From DATCRE01 sp964235605 (GTDB taxonomy: Bacteria > Bacteroidota > Bacteroidia > Cytophagales > Cyclobacteriaceae), in NCBI GenBank assembly GCA_964235605.1, contig CAXSCR010000002.1, forward strand, positions 62,001 to 126,000: a stretch of 64,000 nucleotides of DNA, given 5' to 3'. This document shows, piece after piece, positions 52,611 through 61,678 of this stretch (position 1 is its first letter; every line of letters begins with the position of its first letter). The notes beneath the pieces are model-generated. The model was not told where the DNA came from and did no database searches. It saw nothing but the letters and a program-made list of their open reading frames with translations. The position numbers and the translations under genes were made by a program.

Positions 52611-55304
52611 ATGAGTATAAATAAAAATTTAAAATTAAGTGGTCTCGAAGCTGTGGAGATTTCCCCAAGCTCCAACTTCGTAAACATCGGTGAACGTACC
52701 AACGTTACTGGGTCGGCAAAATTTTTGAAGTTTATCAAGGAAGATAAATTTGATGAGGCTTTGGAGGTTGCATTGGATCAGGTGCGTGGTGGAGCGCAGG
52801 TAATTGATGTGAATATGGATGAGGGGATGATTGATTCGCAGGCCGCCATGGTTAAGTATTTAAACCTTATGGCTTCTGAACCTGAGATCGCAGTTATCCC
52901 TGTTATGGTAGATTCTTCGAAGTGGGAGGTGATTGAAGCGGGATTAAAATGTCTTCAAGGTAAAGGCATTGTTAACTCGATCAGTATGAAATCTGGTATC
53001 GAGGAGTTTAAGCGTCAGGCGAAATTGGTAAAGCGTTACGGCGCTGCTGTAGTCGTTATGGCTTTTGATGAGCAGGGCCAAGCAGATACATACGAAAGAC
53101 GAATTACAATATGTAAAAAGGCCTATGATATTCTGGTGAACGAAGTAAACTTCGCACCGCAGGATATTATTTTCGATCCAAACATTTTCCCCGTAGCAAC
53201 CGGTATCGACGAACATAGAAATTATGCACTTGATTTCTTCGCAGCCACAAAATGGATACGTGAAAATTTACCACATGCCCACGTGAGTGGTGGCGTGAGT
53301 AATGTGTCTTTCAGCTTCCGCGGAAATCAGAAAGTACGCGAGGCTATGCACTCGGCCTTTTTATATCATGCTATTCGCAATGGTATGGACATGGGCATTG
53401 TAAATCCAACCATGTTAGAAATTTATGACCAGATTGAGAAGGAATTACTTGAGCGTGTAGAAGATGTTTTGCTGAATAGGAGAGAGGATGCCACAGAGCG
53501 TCTGCTAGAATATGCGGAAACTGTTAAAGGGTCAGCCAAGAAAAAAGAAATTGATGACGAGTGGAGAAAGGGTACTGTTGAAGAAAGAATTACCCATGCA
53601 CTTGTTAAAGGCATTATTGATTTTATAGATCAGGATACAGAAGAAGTAAGAAAAAAATACGATAAGCCATTACACGTTATCGAAGGTCCTTTGATGGCCG
53701 GGATGAATGTTGTTGGCGATCTATTTGGCGCTGGTAAGATGTTTCTTCCACAGGTTGTGAAGAGTGCGCGTGTAATGAAAAAGTCTGTGGCTTATCTCAC
53801 CCCTTATCTAGAAGAAGAAAAGAGAAGAAGTGGTAATGTAGGTAAACCTGCAGCCAGAATATTGATGGCTACAGTGAAGGGCGATGTGCATGATATTGGA
53901 AAAAATATTGTGGGGGTTGTGCTAGCATGTAACAACTATGACGTAGTCGATCTGGGCGTCATGGTGCCTTCAGATAAAATCATTGAAGCTGCTAAACGAG
54001 AAAAAGTTGATATGATCGGACTAAGTGGTTTGATCACGCCATCACTTGATGAGATGGTGCATGTAGCTAAAGAAATGCAACGCGAAAAAATGACAATGCC
54101 ACTCTTGATTGGTGGAGCAACCACATCACGCATTCATACAGCTGTAAAAATCGATCCGGTTTATAGCGGCCCTGTGGTGCATGTGTTAGATGCTTCTCGC
54201 AGTGTGCCTGTAGCAAGTGAGTTTATTAATCCTGATACATTCGAGAATATAAAGCTAAGGTTTAAGAACGAGTACATTAAAATGCGCTCTGATTATGAAA
54301 ATAAAAGAGAACTAAAAAATTATATCAAGCTTGTAGATGCCCGTAAAAATCAAACTAAGATTGATTGGGAAACCGCATCTATAACCAAGCCGACATTCCT
54401 TGGTAATAAAGTATTTAAAAATTATCCATTGGAGGAAATCAGAGAATACATTGACTGGACACCATTTTTTCAAACCTGGATGTTGGCGGGTCGTTATCCT
54501 GGTATACTTAAGGATTCTGTGGTAGGCGTTGAAGCACAAAAGTTGTTTAACGATGCACAAACAATGTTGGATGAAATCATCAAAGAGAACAGCTTACAAG
54601 CCAATGGTGTAATCGGATTTTATCCTGCTAAGCGAACGGATACGGATGATGTAAAACTTTTCAAAACAGAGGGTGATGGAAAACCCTTTGAAACCTTTCA
54701 TTTCTTGCGTCAGCAAAATAAGAAGGCTGCAAATTTGCCAAACTTTTGCTTAGCAGATTTCATTGCGCCAGAATCTTCAGGACGACAAGATTATATGGGT
54801 GTGTTCGCAGTAACTGCAGGCACGGGCATAGAGAAGTTGATAGAGAAATTCAAAGCCATACAAGATGATTACTCTGACATTATGGTGAAAGCATTAGCCG
54901 ATCGTTTGGCTGAAGCCTTTGCTGAATGTTTACATGCTAAGGTGCGCAAAGAATTATGGGGTTATGCCTATGATGAGAAACTAGATAACCAGGATCTTAT
55001 AGAGGAAAAATATAAAGGTATTCGCCCAGCACCCGGCTACCCTGCTTGCCCTGATCACACTGAAAAGAGAATTCTATTCGATGTACTGGAAGCAGAGAAG
55101 CAAGCCGGAATCATACTCACCGAATCTTTTGCTATGTACCCAGCTTCTTCTGTAAGCGGTTTTTATTTCGCAAATTCTGAATCAAAATATTTTGGTTTGG
55201 GTAAAATCGAAAAAGATCAAGTAGAGGAGTATGCCAAACGTAAGGAAATGAGCGTAGAGGTAATTGAAAAATGGTTGTCTCCAAATCTTAGTTATGACAT
55301 TTAG
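52611..55304 (+). CDS. metH: Methionine synthase, folate/B12/activation part (split MetH, C-terminal gene)
   Basis: 897 aa from ATG 52611 (MSINKNLKLSGLEAVEI). Order: methyltetrahydrofolate-binding barrel (about 20-290, NIGERTNVTGS and IMDS-like segments such as IPVMVDSSKWEV); B12 cap and binding domain (about 310-540) with KGDVHDIGKNIVGVVL, whose His is the cobalt ligand (DxHxxG); and AdoMet reactivation domain (about 560-895) with RPAPGYPACPDHTEK and YPASSVSGFYFAN. Together with the upstream homocysteine-binding gene it makes a complete cobalamin-dependent methionine synthase. A later in-frame ATG is less likely because the chosen start leads straight into the folate domain. The next gene, metF, supplies its methyl donor. 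Confidence 0.94.
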   Translation: MSINKNLKLSGLEAVEISPSSNFVNIGERTNVTGSAKFLKFIKEDKFDEALEVALDQVRGGAQVIDVNMDEGMIDSQAAMVKYLNLMASEPEIAVIPVMVDSSKWEVIEAGLKCLQGKGIVNSISMKSGIEEFKRQAKLVKRYGAAVVVMAFDEQGQADTYERRITICKKAYDILVNEVNFAPQDIIFDPNIFPVATGIDEHRNYALDFFAATKWIRENLPHAHVSGGVSNVSFSFRGNQKVREAMHSAFLYHAIRNGMDMGIVNPTMLEIYDQIEKELLERVEDVLLNRREDATERLLEYAETVKGSAKKKEIDDEWRKGTVEERITHALVKGIIDFIDQDTEEVRKKYDKPLHVIEGPLMAGMNVVGDLFGAGKMFLPQVVKSARVMKKSVAYLTPYLEEEKRRSGNVGKPAARILMATVKGDVHDIGKNIVGVVLACNNYDVVDLGVMVPSDKIIEAAKREKVDMIGLSGLITPSLDEMVHVAKEMQREKMTMPLLIGGATTSRIHTAVKIDPVYSGPVVHVLDASRSVPVASEFINPDTFENIKLRFKNEYIKMRSDYENKRELKNYIKLVDARKNQTKIDWETASITKPTFLGNKVFKNYPLEEIREYIDWTPFFQTWMLAGRYPGILKDSVVGVEAQKLFNDAQTMLDEIIKENSLQANGVIGFYPAKRTDTDDVKLFKTEGDGKPFETFHFLRQQNKKAANLPNFCLADFIAPESSGRQDYMGVFAVTAGTGIEKLIEKFKAIQDDYSDIMVKALADRLAEAFAECLHAKVRKELWGYAYDEKLDNQDLIEEKYKGIRPAPGYPACPDHTEKRILFDVLEAEKQAGIILTESFAMYPASSVSGFYFANSESKYFGLGKIEKDQVEEYAKRKEMSVEVIEKWLSPNLSYDI

Positions 55305-55360
55305 GCGTCACAGATAGTATGCAGTAATAATTTTATCACAAACATTATTCACACCAAAGA

Positions 55361-56317
55361 ATGAAAGTAATAGATCATCTTAAAAACGCTAACGGTAAGA
55401 CGTTATTTACGCTTGAGATACTTCCCCCACTAAAGGGAGAAAATATCAAGAACCTATTTGATAACATCGATCCATTAATGGAATTTAAACCGCCATTTAT
55501 TGACGTAACCTATCATCGTGAAGAATATGTATATAAGAAAAAAGAGAGTGGCCTGCTAGAGAAAAGTACCACGCGTAAACGACCTGGTACTGTTGGAATT
55601 TGCGCAGCTATTCAAAACAGATATAAAGTTGACACTGTGCCGCATATTATTTGTGGTGGCTTTAGCAGGGAAGAAACAGAAAATGCATTAATTGATTTAC
55701 ATTTTCTTGGTATTGATAATGTTCTTGCACTGCAAGGTGACGCCATAAAAACAGAAGCGAAGTTTATACCAGATCCTGACGGCCACAGGTATGCTTCCGA
55801 GTTATTGGACCAGATGGTAAGAATGAATAAGGGTATTTTTCTTGATGATGAATTACTAAGTGCTTCGCCTACTAACTTTTGTATTGGTGTTGCGGGTTAC
55901 CCTGAAAAACATTTCTCAGCCCCAAATTTGAAAAGCGATTTAAAATATTTAAAGATGAAAGTTGACATGGGTGCTGAGTACGTGGTGACCCAAATGTTTT
56001 TCGACAACAAAAAGTATTTTGAATTTGTAGACAAATGTCGTGAGATGGGAATCCACGTTCCGATTATACCAGGCATCAAACCCATAACCGGTAAGGGTCA
56101 GATTACCATCTTACCAAAGATTTTCAATATTGATTTACCCGAAGAGCTCACGGATGAAGTTGAAAAATGTAAAGACAATAATGCCGTTAAGGAAGTGGGT
56201 ATCGAATGGTGTATTAAGCAATCAAAAGAACTGATGGAATATGGCGTTCCGACTTTGCATTATTACTCCATGGGAAAATCAGATCCCATTTACAGAATTG
56301 CAAAACAACTATTCTAA
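55361..56317 (+). CDS. metF: 5,10-Methylenetetrahydrofolate reductase
   Basis: 318 aa, normal bacterial MetF length. Conserved segments are LEILPPLKGENIKN at the start (the FF/IxPP flavin-site region), FIDVTYHREE, HIICGGFSREETENAL, NVLALQGDA, IGVAGYPEKH (substrate region), VTQMFFDNKKYFEF and IPGIKPIT. It reduces methylene-THF to methyl-THF with FAD, feeding the methionine synthase encoded just upstream (56-bp gap). It is part of the SAM-riboswitch operon by position. Confidence 0.95.
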   Translation: MKVIDHLKNANGKTLFTLEILPPLKGENIKNLFDNIDPLMEFKPPFIDVTYHREEYVYKKKESGLLEKSTTRKRPGTVGICAAIQNRYKVDTVPHIICGGFSREETENALIDLHFLGIDNVLALQGDAIKTEAKFIPDPDGHRYASELLDQMVRMNKGIFLDDELLSASPTNFCIGVAGYPEKHFSAPNLKSDLKYLKMKVDMGAEYVVTQMFFDNKKYFEFVDKCREMGIHVPIIPGIKPITGKGQITILPKIFNIDLPEELTDEVEKCKDNNAVKEVGIEWCIKQSKELMEYGVPTLHYYSMGKSDPIYRIAKQLF

Positions 56318-56359
56318 AGAATTATCATACATTCGTTCTTCTTGCCACAAATAAAAATT

Positions 56360-56385
56360 AGCGGTTATGAACCGCTTTTTTTATT
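56360..56385 (+). terminator. Terminator of the methionine operon
   Basis: AGCGGTT-ATG-AACCGCT stem followed by a run of seven T. Confidence 0.88.
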
Positions 56386-56416
56386 TTGCACATGCACGCC
56401 CTAAACGTAATTGCTA

Positions 56417-57337
56417 ATGAAGCGAATTCTTGTTGTTTATTTTTCTCAGTCAGGTCAACAGAAACAAATTCTGGAATCATTAGTTAGACCTTTTTTGGAT
56501 GCTGGCCATGAGCTTCATTACGAGGAAATAAAACCGCTGAAGAAATTTCCATTTCCTTGGAATGCCTTTGAATTTTTTAACGCTTTTCCCGAAACATTCA
56601 CTCAACAAGCACTGGAATTAGAACCACTGTCTACCAGAGCATTCGAGATTTATGATTTGGTAATTATAGGATATCAACCTTGGTTTTTAAGTCCGTCAAG
56701 ACCAATAGGTTCTTTTCTTCAGTCAGCGGAAGGGCGAAGAATATTAACTAATAAACCGGTTGTAACCATACTAGGTGCTCGTAACATGTGGCTCAGTTCA
56801 CAAGAAAAAGTAAAGCATTGGTTAATAAAGGCCAATGCAAAGCTTGTTGGTCATATTGCGTTGGTCGATCATAGTTCTAACGTTGTTAGTCTCATCACAA
56901 TTTTACGCTGGATGCTGACGGGCAAGAAAGGTGCGTTTTGGTTTTTTCCAGCAGCAGGTATTGCTGATCAAGATATAAAGCATGCTTCAGTTTATGGCAA
57001 TCTTATAAAATCAACATTAGAGGCCAATAGTTATGAAGACTTACAAGATACACTGAACAGCAATGGCGCTATTCAAGTAAAACCAGATTTAGTTTTAATG
57101 GAAAGACGTGGGCGTAAATCTTTTTCTGTGTGGGCTAAATTTATAATGGCCGGTGGATCAAATACCTCTGAAGGAAGAAAGGCGCGATTATATGTGTTTA
57201 TGTATTTGCTGCCGACGCTTATATTAATTCTAACACCACTACTATCGGTTCTTTCTACTTGTCAACTTATTCTTAAGAAAAAAGAACTGCTACGTGAAAT
57301 TGAATACTTCAAACAGCTGAAGTTGCGTCAACCTTAA
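56417..57337 (+). CDS. darA: DarA-like dialkylresorcinol condensing enzyme (flexirubin pathway)
   Basis: 306 aa from ATG 56417 (MKRILVVYFSQSGQQKQILE). The N-terminus resembles a flavodoxin/NADPH-FMN-reductase phosphate loop (YFSQSGQ). The central part contains VIIGYQPWFLSPSRPIGSFL and a VTILGARNMWL segment. The C-terminus has one or two membrane-type segments (FMYLLPTLILILTPLLSVL). This matches the protein annotated as dialkylresorcinol condensing enzyme DarA in flexirubin clusters, where DarA and the ketosynthase DarB join two acyl chains into the dialkylresorcinol half of the pigment. DarB-like, halogenase-like, BtrH-like and ABC transporter genes follow in the order known for such clusters. 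The symbol is by recognition of family and context. Confidence 0.8.
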   Translation: MKRILVVYFSQSGQQKQILESLVRPFLDAGHELHYEEIKPLKKFPFPWNAFEFFNAFPETFTQQALELEPLSTRAFEIYDLVIIGYQPWFLSPSRPIGSFLQSAEGRRILTNKPVVTILGARNMWLSSQEKVKHWLIKANAKLVGHIALVDHSSNVVSLITILRWMLTGKKGAFWFFPAAGIADQDIKHASVYGNLIKSTLEANSYEDLQDTLNSNGAIQVKPDLVLMERRGRKSFSVWAKFIMAGGSNTSEGRKARLYVFMYLLPTLILILTPLLSVLSTCQLILKKKELLREIEYFKQLKLRQP

Positions 57338-57394
57338 AAGCGCATTTTATAATAAAGGTATATCTAGACCTATCATAAACAAATACTTCTATTC

Positions 57395-59128
57395 ATGAGC
57401 CAATCGAACGGAACCCCTGAGAAAAAAGGCGCAAAGAAAAACAGCTATGACGTTGTTATCCTAGGCGGCGGGCTAGCCAGCCTAACACTTTCTTTGCAAC
57501 TTAAGAAAACCCGTCCTGAAATATCGATTCTTATTTTAGAAATGCGAAATAGCCAGGCTTCTGTCGCTGGACATAAAGTAGGGGAGTCCACAGTTGAATT
57601 AGGATCACACTATTTGCGTGAAGTATTAAATCTTAAAAGACACCTTGAAGAATTTCAGTTACCAAAACATGGACTTCGATTTTTTTTTAAATCAAATCAT
57701 AAAGAAGACATAACCAATCGTGTTGAGCTAGGTCCAAGAGAGAGACTGCCGGTTCCAAGCCATCAGATTGATCGCGGAACATTCGAAAATTATCTTGTTA
57801 ACCTCACCCAAGAAAAGGAAACTGAGTTTATACTGGGTGCACGTGTCAAAGATGTTCACCTCAGTGACAACGGCGGAAATCATCGGGTTATATACATGCA
57901 TCAGGGAGTAGAAAGGAGTGTAGAAGCGCGCTGGGTTGCAGATGCAACAAGTCGTGGAAGTGTGTTGAAGAAAAAACTAGGTTTCCAAAAACCGATGGAG
58001 CATCACGTGAATGCGGTTTGGTACAGATTAAAAGGCGTAATAGATATTGATGATTGGTCAGATAATACAGCTTGGAAAACTTATCTAAAGCCAGGTTTAA
58101 GATATTTGAGCACCGTCCATTTTATGGATAAAGGTTATTGGGTATGGGTTATTCCATTGGGTTCTGGTAATACCAGTATTGGTATAGTTGCTGATCCTGC
58201 CGTACATTCTTTTGACGAAATCAATACATACAATAAAGCATTGACGTGGATGGCCAAACACGAACCACTGTGCCATAAAATGCTCGAGCCAAAAACAAAA
58301 GATTTAATTGACTTCTTATATCTCAAACATTATGCACATCATACAGGCCGCGTTTATTCTGCAGATCGTTGGGGCGTAACAGGTGAAGCAGGTGCTTTCT
58401 TAGATCCATTCTATTCACCAGGTACAGATTTCATAGCCATGAATAATTCATGGTTATCAGATCTTATATTGAGAGAGCTCGAAGGTGAAGACATTAGCGT
58501 TCGCGTAAGCGTCTATGAGCAATCGCATTTATCATTAGTTGATAATTGGATTCCTGTGTATCAGAATAAGTATCTCTTAATGGGCTGCACGCAAATCATG
58601 GTCGTTAAAATTTTCTGGGATTGGGCTACTTACTGGTCTGTGCCTGCATTACTCTTTACCAACCGAGCCTTTACTGATATCAAAATGCTTAAAGATCTTT
58701 TCTCAACACCTACTGGTTTAGGTAGAAAGTTTGGTGCATTGAACAAGCGCATGCAAGATCTTTTCCTTGATTGGGCGCCGTACGATACTGAAGTATTCTC
58801 AAATCGCTATATAGACCCGTTCGACTTACAATTGCTTAGAGAGTTTCAACAAGGCATTGATATTCAGCATGAGCCGGGTATGTTAATTGAGAAGGTTTCT
58901 AAGAATATGGAAATGCTTGAGAAGCTTGCAGCAGAGATTTTCAGACATGTAAGTGCGCAAGTCAAGGACACACCACTTGATATTAAGGTAAATCCATATA
59001 CAATTTTATTAGACCCAGAAAATAAAATAGTCTCTACGGAAGATTCTGAAAACGGAATTGGCGTCGATCTGGCTATTACGAAAGATGTTGAAGTTATGTG
59101 GTTTTATAGGAAAAAGCAGTACGCTTAA
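57395..59128 (+). CDS. Flavin-dependent halogenase-like oxidoreductase
   Basis: 577 aa. Residues 18-45 form the FAD-binding Rossmann loop (YDVVILGGGLASLTLSLQL), followed by HKVGESTVELGSHYLREVL, the KxGES block of the tryptophan-halogenase group. The segment YWVWVIPLGSGNTSIGIV (about residue 250) contains WxWxIP, the motif used to tell flavin halogenases from monooxygenases. GEAGAFLDPFYSPGTDFIA is the second FAD-contact region. In flexirubin clusters a homologous enzyme could chlorinate or hydroxylate the aromatic rings. A reductase partner is not visible in the window. It starts 57 bp after darA. Halogenation versus hydroxylation cannot be settled from sequence. Confidence 0.83.
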   Translation: MSQSNGTPEKKGAKKNSYDVVILGGGLASLTLSLQLKKTRPEISILILEMRNSQASVAGHKVGESTVELGSHYLREVLNLKRHLEEFQLPKHGLRFFFKSNHKEDITNRVELGPRERLPVPSHQIDRGTFENYLVNLTQEKETEFILGARVKDVHLSDNGGNHRVIYMHQGVERSVEARWVADATSRGSVLKKKLGFQKPMEHHVNAVWYRLKGVIDIDDWSDNTAWKTYLKPGLRYLSTVHFMDKGYWVWVIPLGSGNTSIGIVADPAVHSFDEINTYNKALTWMAKHEPLCHKMLEPKTKDLIDFLYLKHYAHHTGRVYSADRWGVTGEAGAFLDPFYSPGTDFIAMNNSWLSDLILRELEGEDISVRVSVYEQSHLSLVDNWIPVYQNKYLLMGCTQIMVVKIFWDWATYWSVPALLFTNRAFTDIKMLKDLFSTPTGLGRKFGALNKRMQDLFLDWAPYDTEVFSNRYIDPFDLQLLREFQQGIDIQHEPGMLIEKVSKNMEMLEKLAAEIFRHVSAQVKDTPLDIKVNPYTILLDPENKIVSTEDSENGIGVDLAITKDVEVMWFYRKKQYA

Positions 59129-59144
59129 TGGAGAGCCAGAATGA

Positions 59145-59860
59145 TGTGATACATCAGATGGATATGATCAGGTATGTGTTGGTGCGGCTATGGGTTTTGC
59201 AGTGAAAGATTTTTCCAAAGGAACGTTACAAAACTGGCGCAGTTTTATGCGGTCTTCTGAGCCGCGTTATTCAGCCCATATCCATATAGGTTTGGGCTGG
59301 GCGGTGGCCAAACAAAAGATCCATCTTTATTTTTTTTAGATTCGTTAGAACAACTTATGCTCTTCCGAGTTCTGGAAGGTTACGGCTATTATGATGGCAC
59401 GTTTAAACAACTGCAGACTATCAACAATAGAGAAAGATCAAGCAGTATCTTAGAAAGACTACACAGCTTACGATCAAGGCGTAGGCCGTTGCATCTGGTA
59501 TGTATGCAAAGGCGACCTGCAGCAAGTAGCAGGTATAATTAAAGTTTTTCTACTGAGCGTCGGGCTGATCTTTGGCGAGGTGCGGGCATTGCATGTTCCT
59601 TTGTAGAAAAAGCGGAGAAAAAACATTTCGCGTACTTTGGAAGTTATCAGAAAATTATAACATTCAATTATCAATTGGTGCTGTGTTTACTGCCAAAGAA
59701 AGAATACAAACCGATTCACTTACTGTGGATTCAGAGTTCGCATGCAATGTTTAGTGTAACCTTCAGCAAAACAAGCGATGCTACTAGCTGTCAGCACGGA
59801 ACCATCTTCTGATTTAAATCATTACGATGCATATAAAGTTTGGCTTGCAAAAATCGAACA
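59145..59860 (+). pseudogene. DUF1702-family gene, decayed
   Basis: Family-typical words appear in all three frames in the right order. They are QVCVGAAMGFAVKDF and YSAHIHIGLGWAVAKQK (59169-59330, then a stop), LFRVLEGYGYYDGTFKQLQT (about 59354-59420), YDQGVGRCIWYVCKGDLQQV (about 59470-59525, frame-shifted), then AGIIKVF and ERRADLWRGAGIACSFVEKA (59530-59615). A last remnant near 59800-59850 reads DLNHYDAYKVWLAKIEHEL. DUF1702 proteins occur in enediyne and pigment-type polyketide clusters. The N-terminus is also missing. At least four frame breaks make it non-functional. Confidence 0.8.
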
Positions 59861-60016
59861 TGAATTATCACACATAATAAAATTACGGCTACGTGTGGAT
59901 AAAGAAATTTGAGTATTTTAACATATGTTAGAATTTTAATTATGGAATTGGCTATGGGTTGCCTAAATTTTTTGTTCAAAATCAATATTATTATTGCCTT
60001 AAACTAAACGCATAGA

Positions 60017-61156
60017 ATGAATCGGAGTGTCTATATCACCAGACTATCAAAGTTTTTACCTAATAATCCTGTTTCAAACGAAGAAATTGAAGATTTTGTG
60101 GGGTTGATAAACGGATTGCCATCAAAAGCGAAAAATTTGATTTTGCGTAACAATCAAATTAAGAATCGATATTATGCATTGGATAAAAAAGGAAAATCAA
60201 CGCATACCAATACAGAAATTACAAAATTAGCCATTGATAATTTATTCGATAAAGATTTTGGGTTGAATGATGTGGAGGTACTTTCTTGTGGCACCACATC
60301 GCCCGATCAAATTCTACCTGCTCATGCAGCTATGGTTCACGGAGCAATGGGTGGCCATCCAATCGAAATTAATTCAACAACGGGTGCATGCAGCGCGGGC
60401 ATGCAAGCTTTAAAGTTTGGATTTCTTTCTGTGTTATCTGGCAATACCAGCAATGCAGTTTGTACAGGATCTGAAAGACTTGGTGTGTGGATGTTGGCGC
60501 AAGCATTTAAAGAAGAGGCCGAAAAAATTGCTTTGTTAAAAGGCGATGGTATTATCGCGTTTGAAAAAGATTTTCTTCGTTTTATGTTATCAGATGGTGC
60601 CGGTGCAGCTTTGTTAGAAGCTAAGCCCAATACTGCTGGTATTTCACTTCGCATCGATTGGATTGAGCAACGTTCTTTTGCTCACGAATTGCCCACGTGC
60701 ATGTATGCAGGATCAGTTATGGGTGAAAATGGTTCTATCGTCGGTTGGGCCGACCTCGAACAAGATCAATGGGCCGCTCAGTCAGTTTTCGCAATGAAGC
60801 AAGACACTAAACTGCTTGGCGAATTCATTGTAAAGAAAGGTGGTCAATTGTTAAAAGAACTAATAGATGCAGGCAAAGTAAAAGTTGAAGAAGTGACTTA
60901 CTACCTACCACATTTATCATCACAATTTTTCGGTCCGCGTATTCAAAGAGAAATGGATGCCTTAGGCATTGAGATACAGCCGACAAAATGGTTTACTAAT
61001 CTTTCTAAAGTAGGTAATGTAGGCGCAGGCTCACCTTATCTTATGCTCGAAGAAATCTTTCACTCAGGGAAATTAAAGAAGGGTGATAAACTATTAATGA
61101 TGGTTCCAGAAAGCGCCCGTTTTAATTACGCCCACGTTCTGCTTACCGTAGTTTAG
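60017..61156 (+). CDS. darB: DarB-like beta-ketoacyl-ACP synthase III
   Basis: 379 aa thiolase-fold condensing enzyme. The catalytic triad is visible: Cys in INSTTGACSAGMQAL (about residue 124), His in YYLPHLSSQFF (about 299) and Asn in WFTNLSKVGNVGAGSPY (about 335). FabH-like N-terminal words include SCGTTSPDQILPAHA. In dialkylresorcinol and flexirubin biosynthesis DarB condenses two acyl thioesters before DarA-dependent ring closure. It is downstream of the decayed DUF1702 gene, on the same strand as the rest of the cluster. The family call (KAS III) is firm; the DarB role follows from the linked DarA-like gene. Confidence 0.86.
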   Translation: MNRSVYITRLSKFLPNNPVSNEEIEDFVGLINGLPSKAKNLILRNNQIKNRYYALDKKGKSTHTNTEITKLAIDNLFDKDFGLNDVEVLSCGTTSPDQILPAHAAMVHGAMGGHPIEINSTTGACSAGMQALKFGFLSVLSGNTSNAVCTGSERLGVWMLAQAFKEEAEKIALLKGDGIIAFEKDFLRFMLSDGAGAALLEAKPNTAGISLRIDWIEQRSFAHELPTCMYAGSVMGENGSIVGWADLEQDQWAAQSVFAMKQDTKLLGEFIVKKGGQLLKELIDAGKVKVEEVTYYLPHLSSQFFGPRIQREMDALGIEIQPTKWFTNLSKVGNVGAGSPYLMLEEIFHSGKLKKGDKLLMMVPESARFNYAHVLLTVV

Positions 61157-61169
61157 TTTGCTTGTGGCC

Positions 61170-61256
61170 GTTAATAGTTATCTGTTAATAGTTAATCGGT
61201 TAACAGATGAGCTAATACTACTACAATTAACTAATAACGATTAACTGATAACTGAC
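61170..61256. repeat. Inverted heptamer repeat element without a passenger gene
   Basis: The left arm reads GTTAATA, GTTATCT, GTTAATA, GTTAATC, then G and GTTAACA (61170-61205). The right arm reads AATTAAC, TAATAAC, GATTAAC, TGATAAC (61225-61252). The arms are of opposite sense (GTTANNN versus NNNTAAC) and separated by 19 bp, so the transcript can fold into a long imperfect hairpin between two cluster genes. The same 7-bp periodicity is seen around the four-helix-bundle gene. Confidence 0.85.
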
Positions 61257-61261
61257 AAGGG

Positions 61262-61678
61262 ATGGAGGTAGACAAAGTACCACAAGACGAAAAAAATCTC
61301 AACGAAGGCAAAGTAGCTAAACTATACTATGCTACCGATGCGAAAGGACGTTATGCCAAAGTTAACAGCATTGGGTGGGAACCTGAAACCGTTGCCATGG
61401 AGCAAGCATGGGAGGTTGTGCATAGCGAAGTAGAAAAAGCGCGGCTAATGGTAGTAGAAGGTAAGGCTAGTCCTATACTGTATTATTTAAAAAAGAATAT
61501 TATGACGGTGTCAATGGTGGCAAGCTATGTTGGTACATTAAGTATCATGGTAAAGCTACATATCAGACCATTTTTCTTTAACAAACTCGGACGTAAGACG
61601 CTCGAGAAATATGCGTATACCTTCCGTATTTCAGTTGAAGAACTTACCAATATTGAGAAATTGAAGAGACAATCATGA
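61262..61678 (+). CDS. Small hypothetical protein of the flexirubin-type cluster
   Basis: 138 aa. The N-terminus is charged (MEVDKVPQDEKNLNEGKVAK). A central block (WEPETVAMEQAWEVVHSEVE) is followed by YYLKKNIMTVSMVASYVG and a basic C-terminal helix (KLGRKTLEKYAYTFRISVEE). There is no signal peptide and no recognised motif. Its stop overlaps the ATG of the BtrH-like gene by 4 bp (ATGA), so they are translationally coupled. A gene of this size is often found at this position in flexirubin clusters, as I recall. The role is unknown. Confidence 0.75.
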   Translation: MEVDKVPQDEKNLNEGKVAKLYYATDAKGRYAKVNSIGWEPETVAMEQAWEVVHSEVEKARLMVVEGKASPILYYLKKNIMTVSMVASYVGTLSIMVKLHIRPFFFNKLGRKTLEKYAYTFRISVEELTNIEKLKRQS

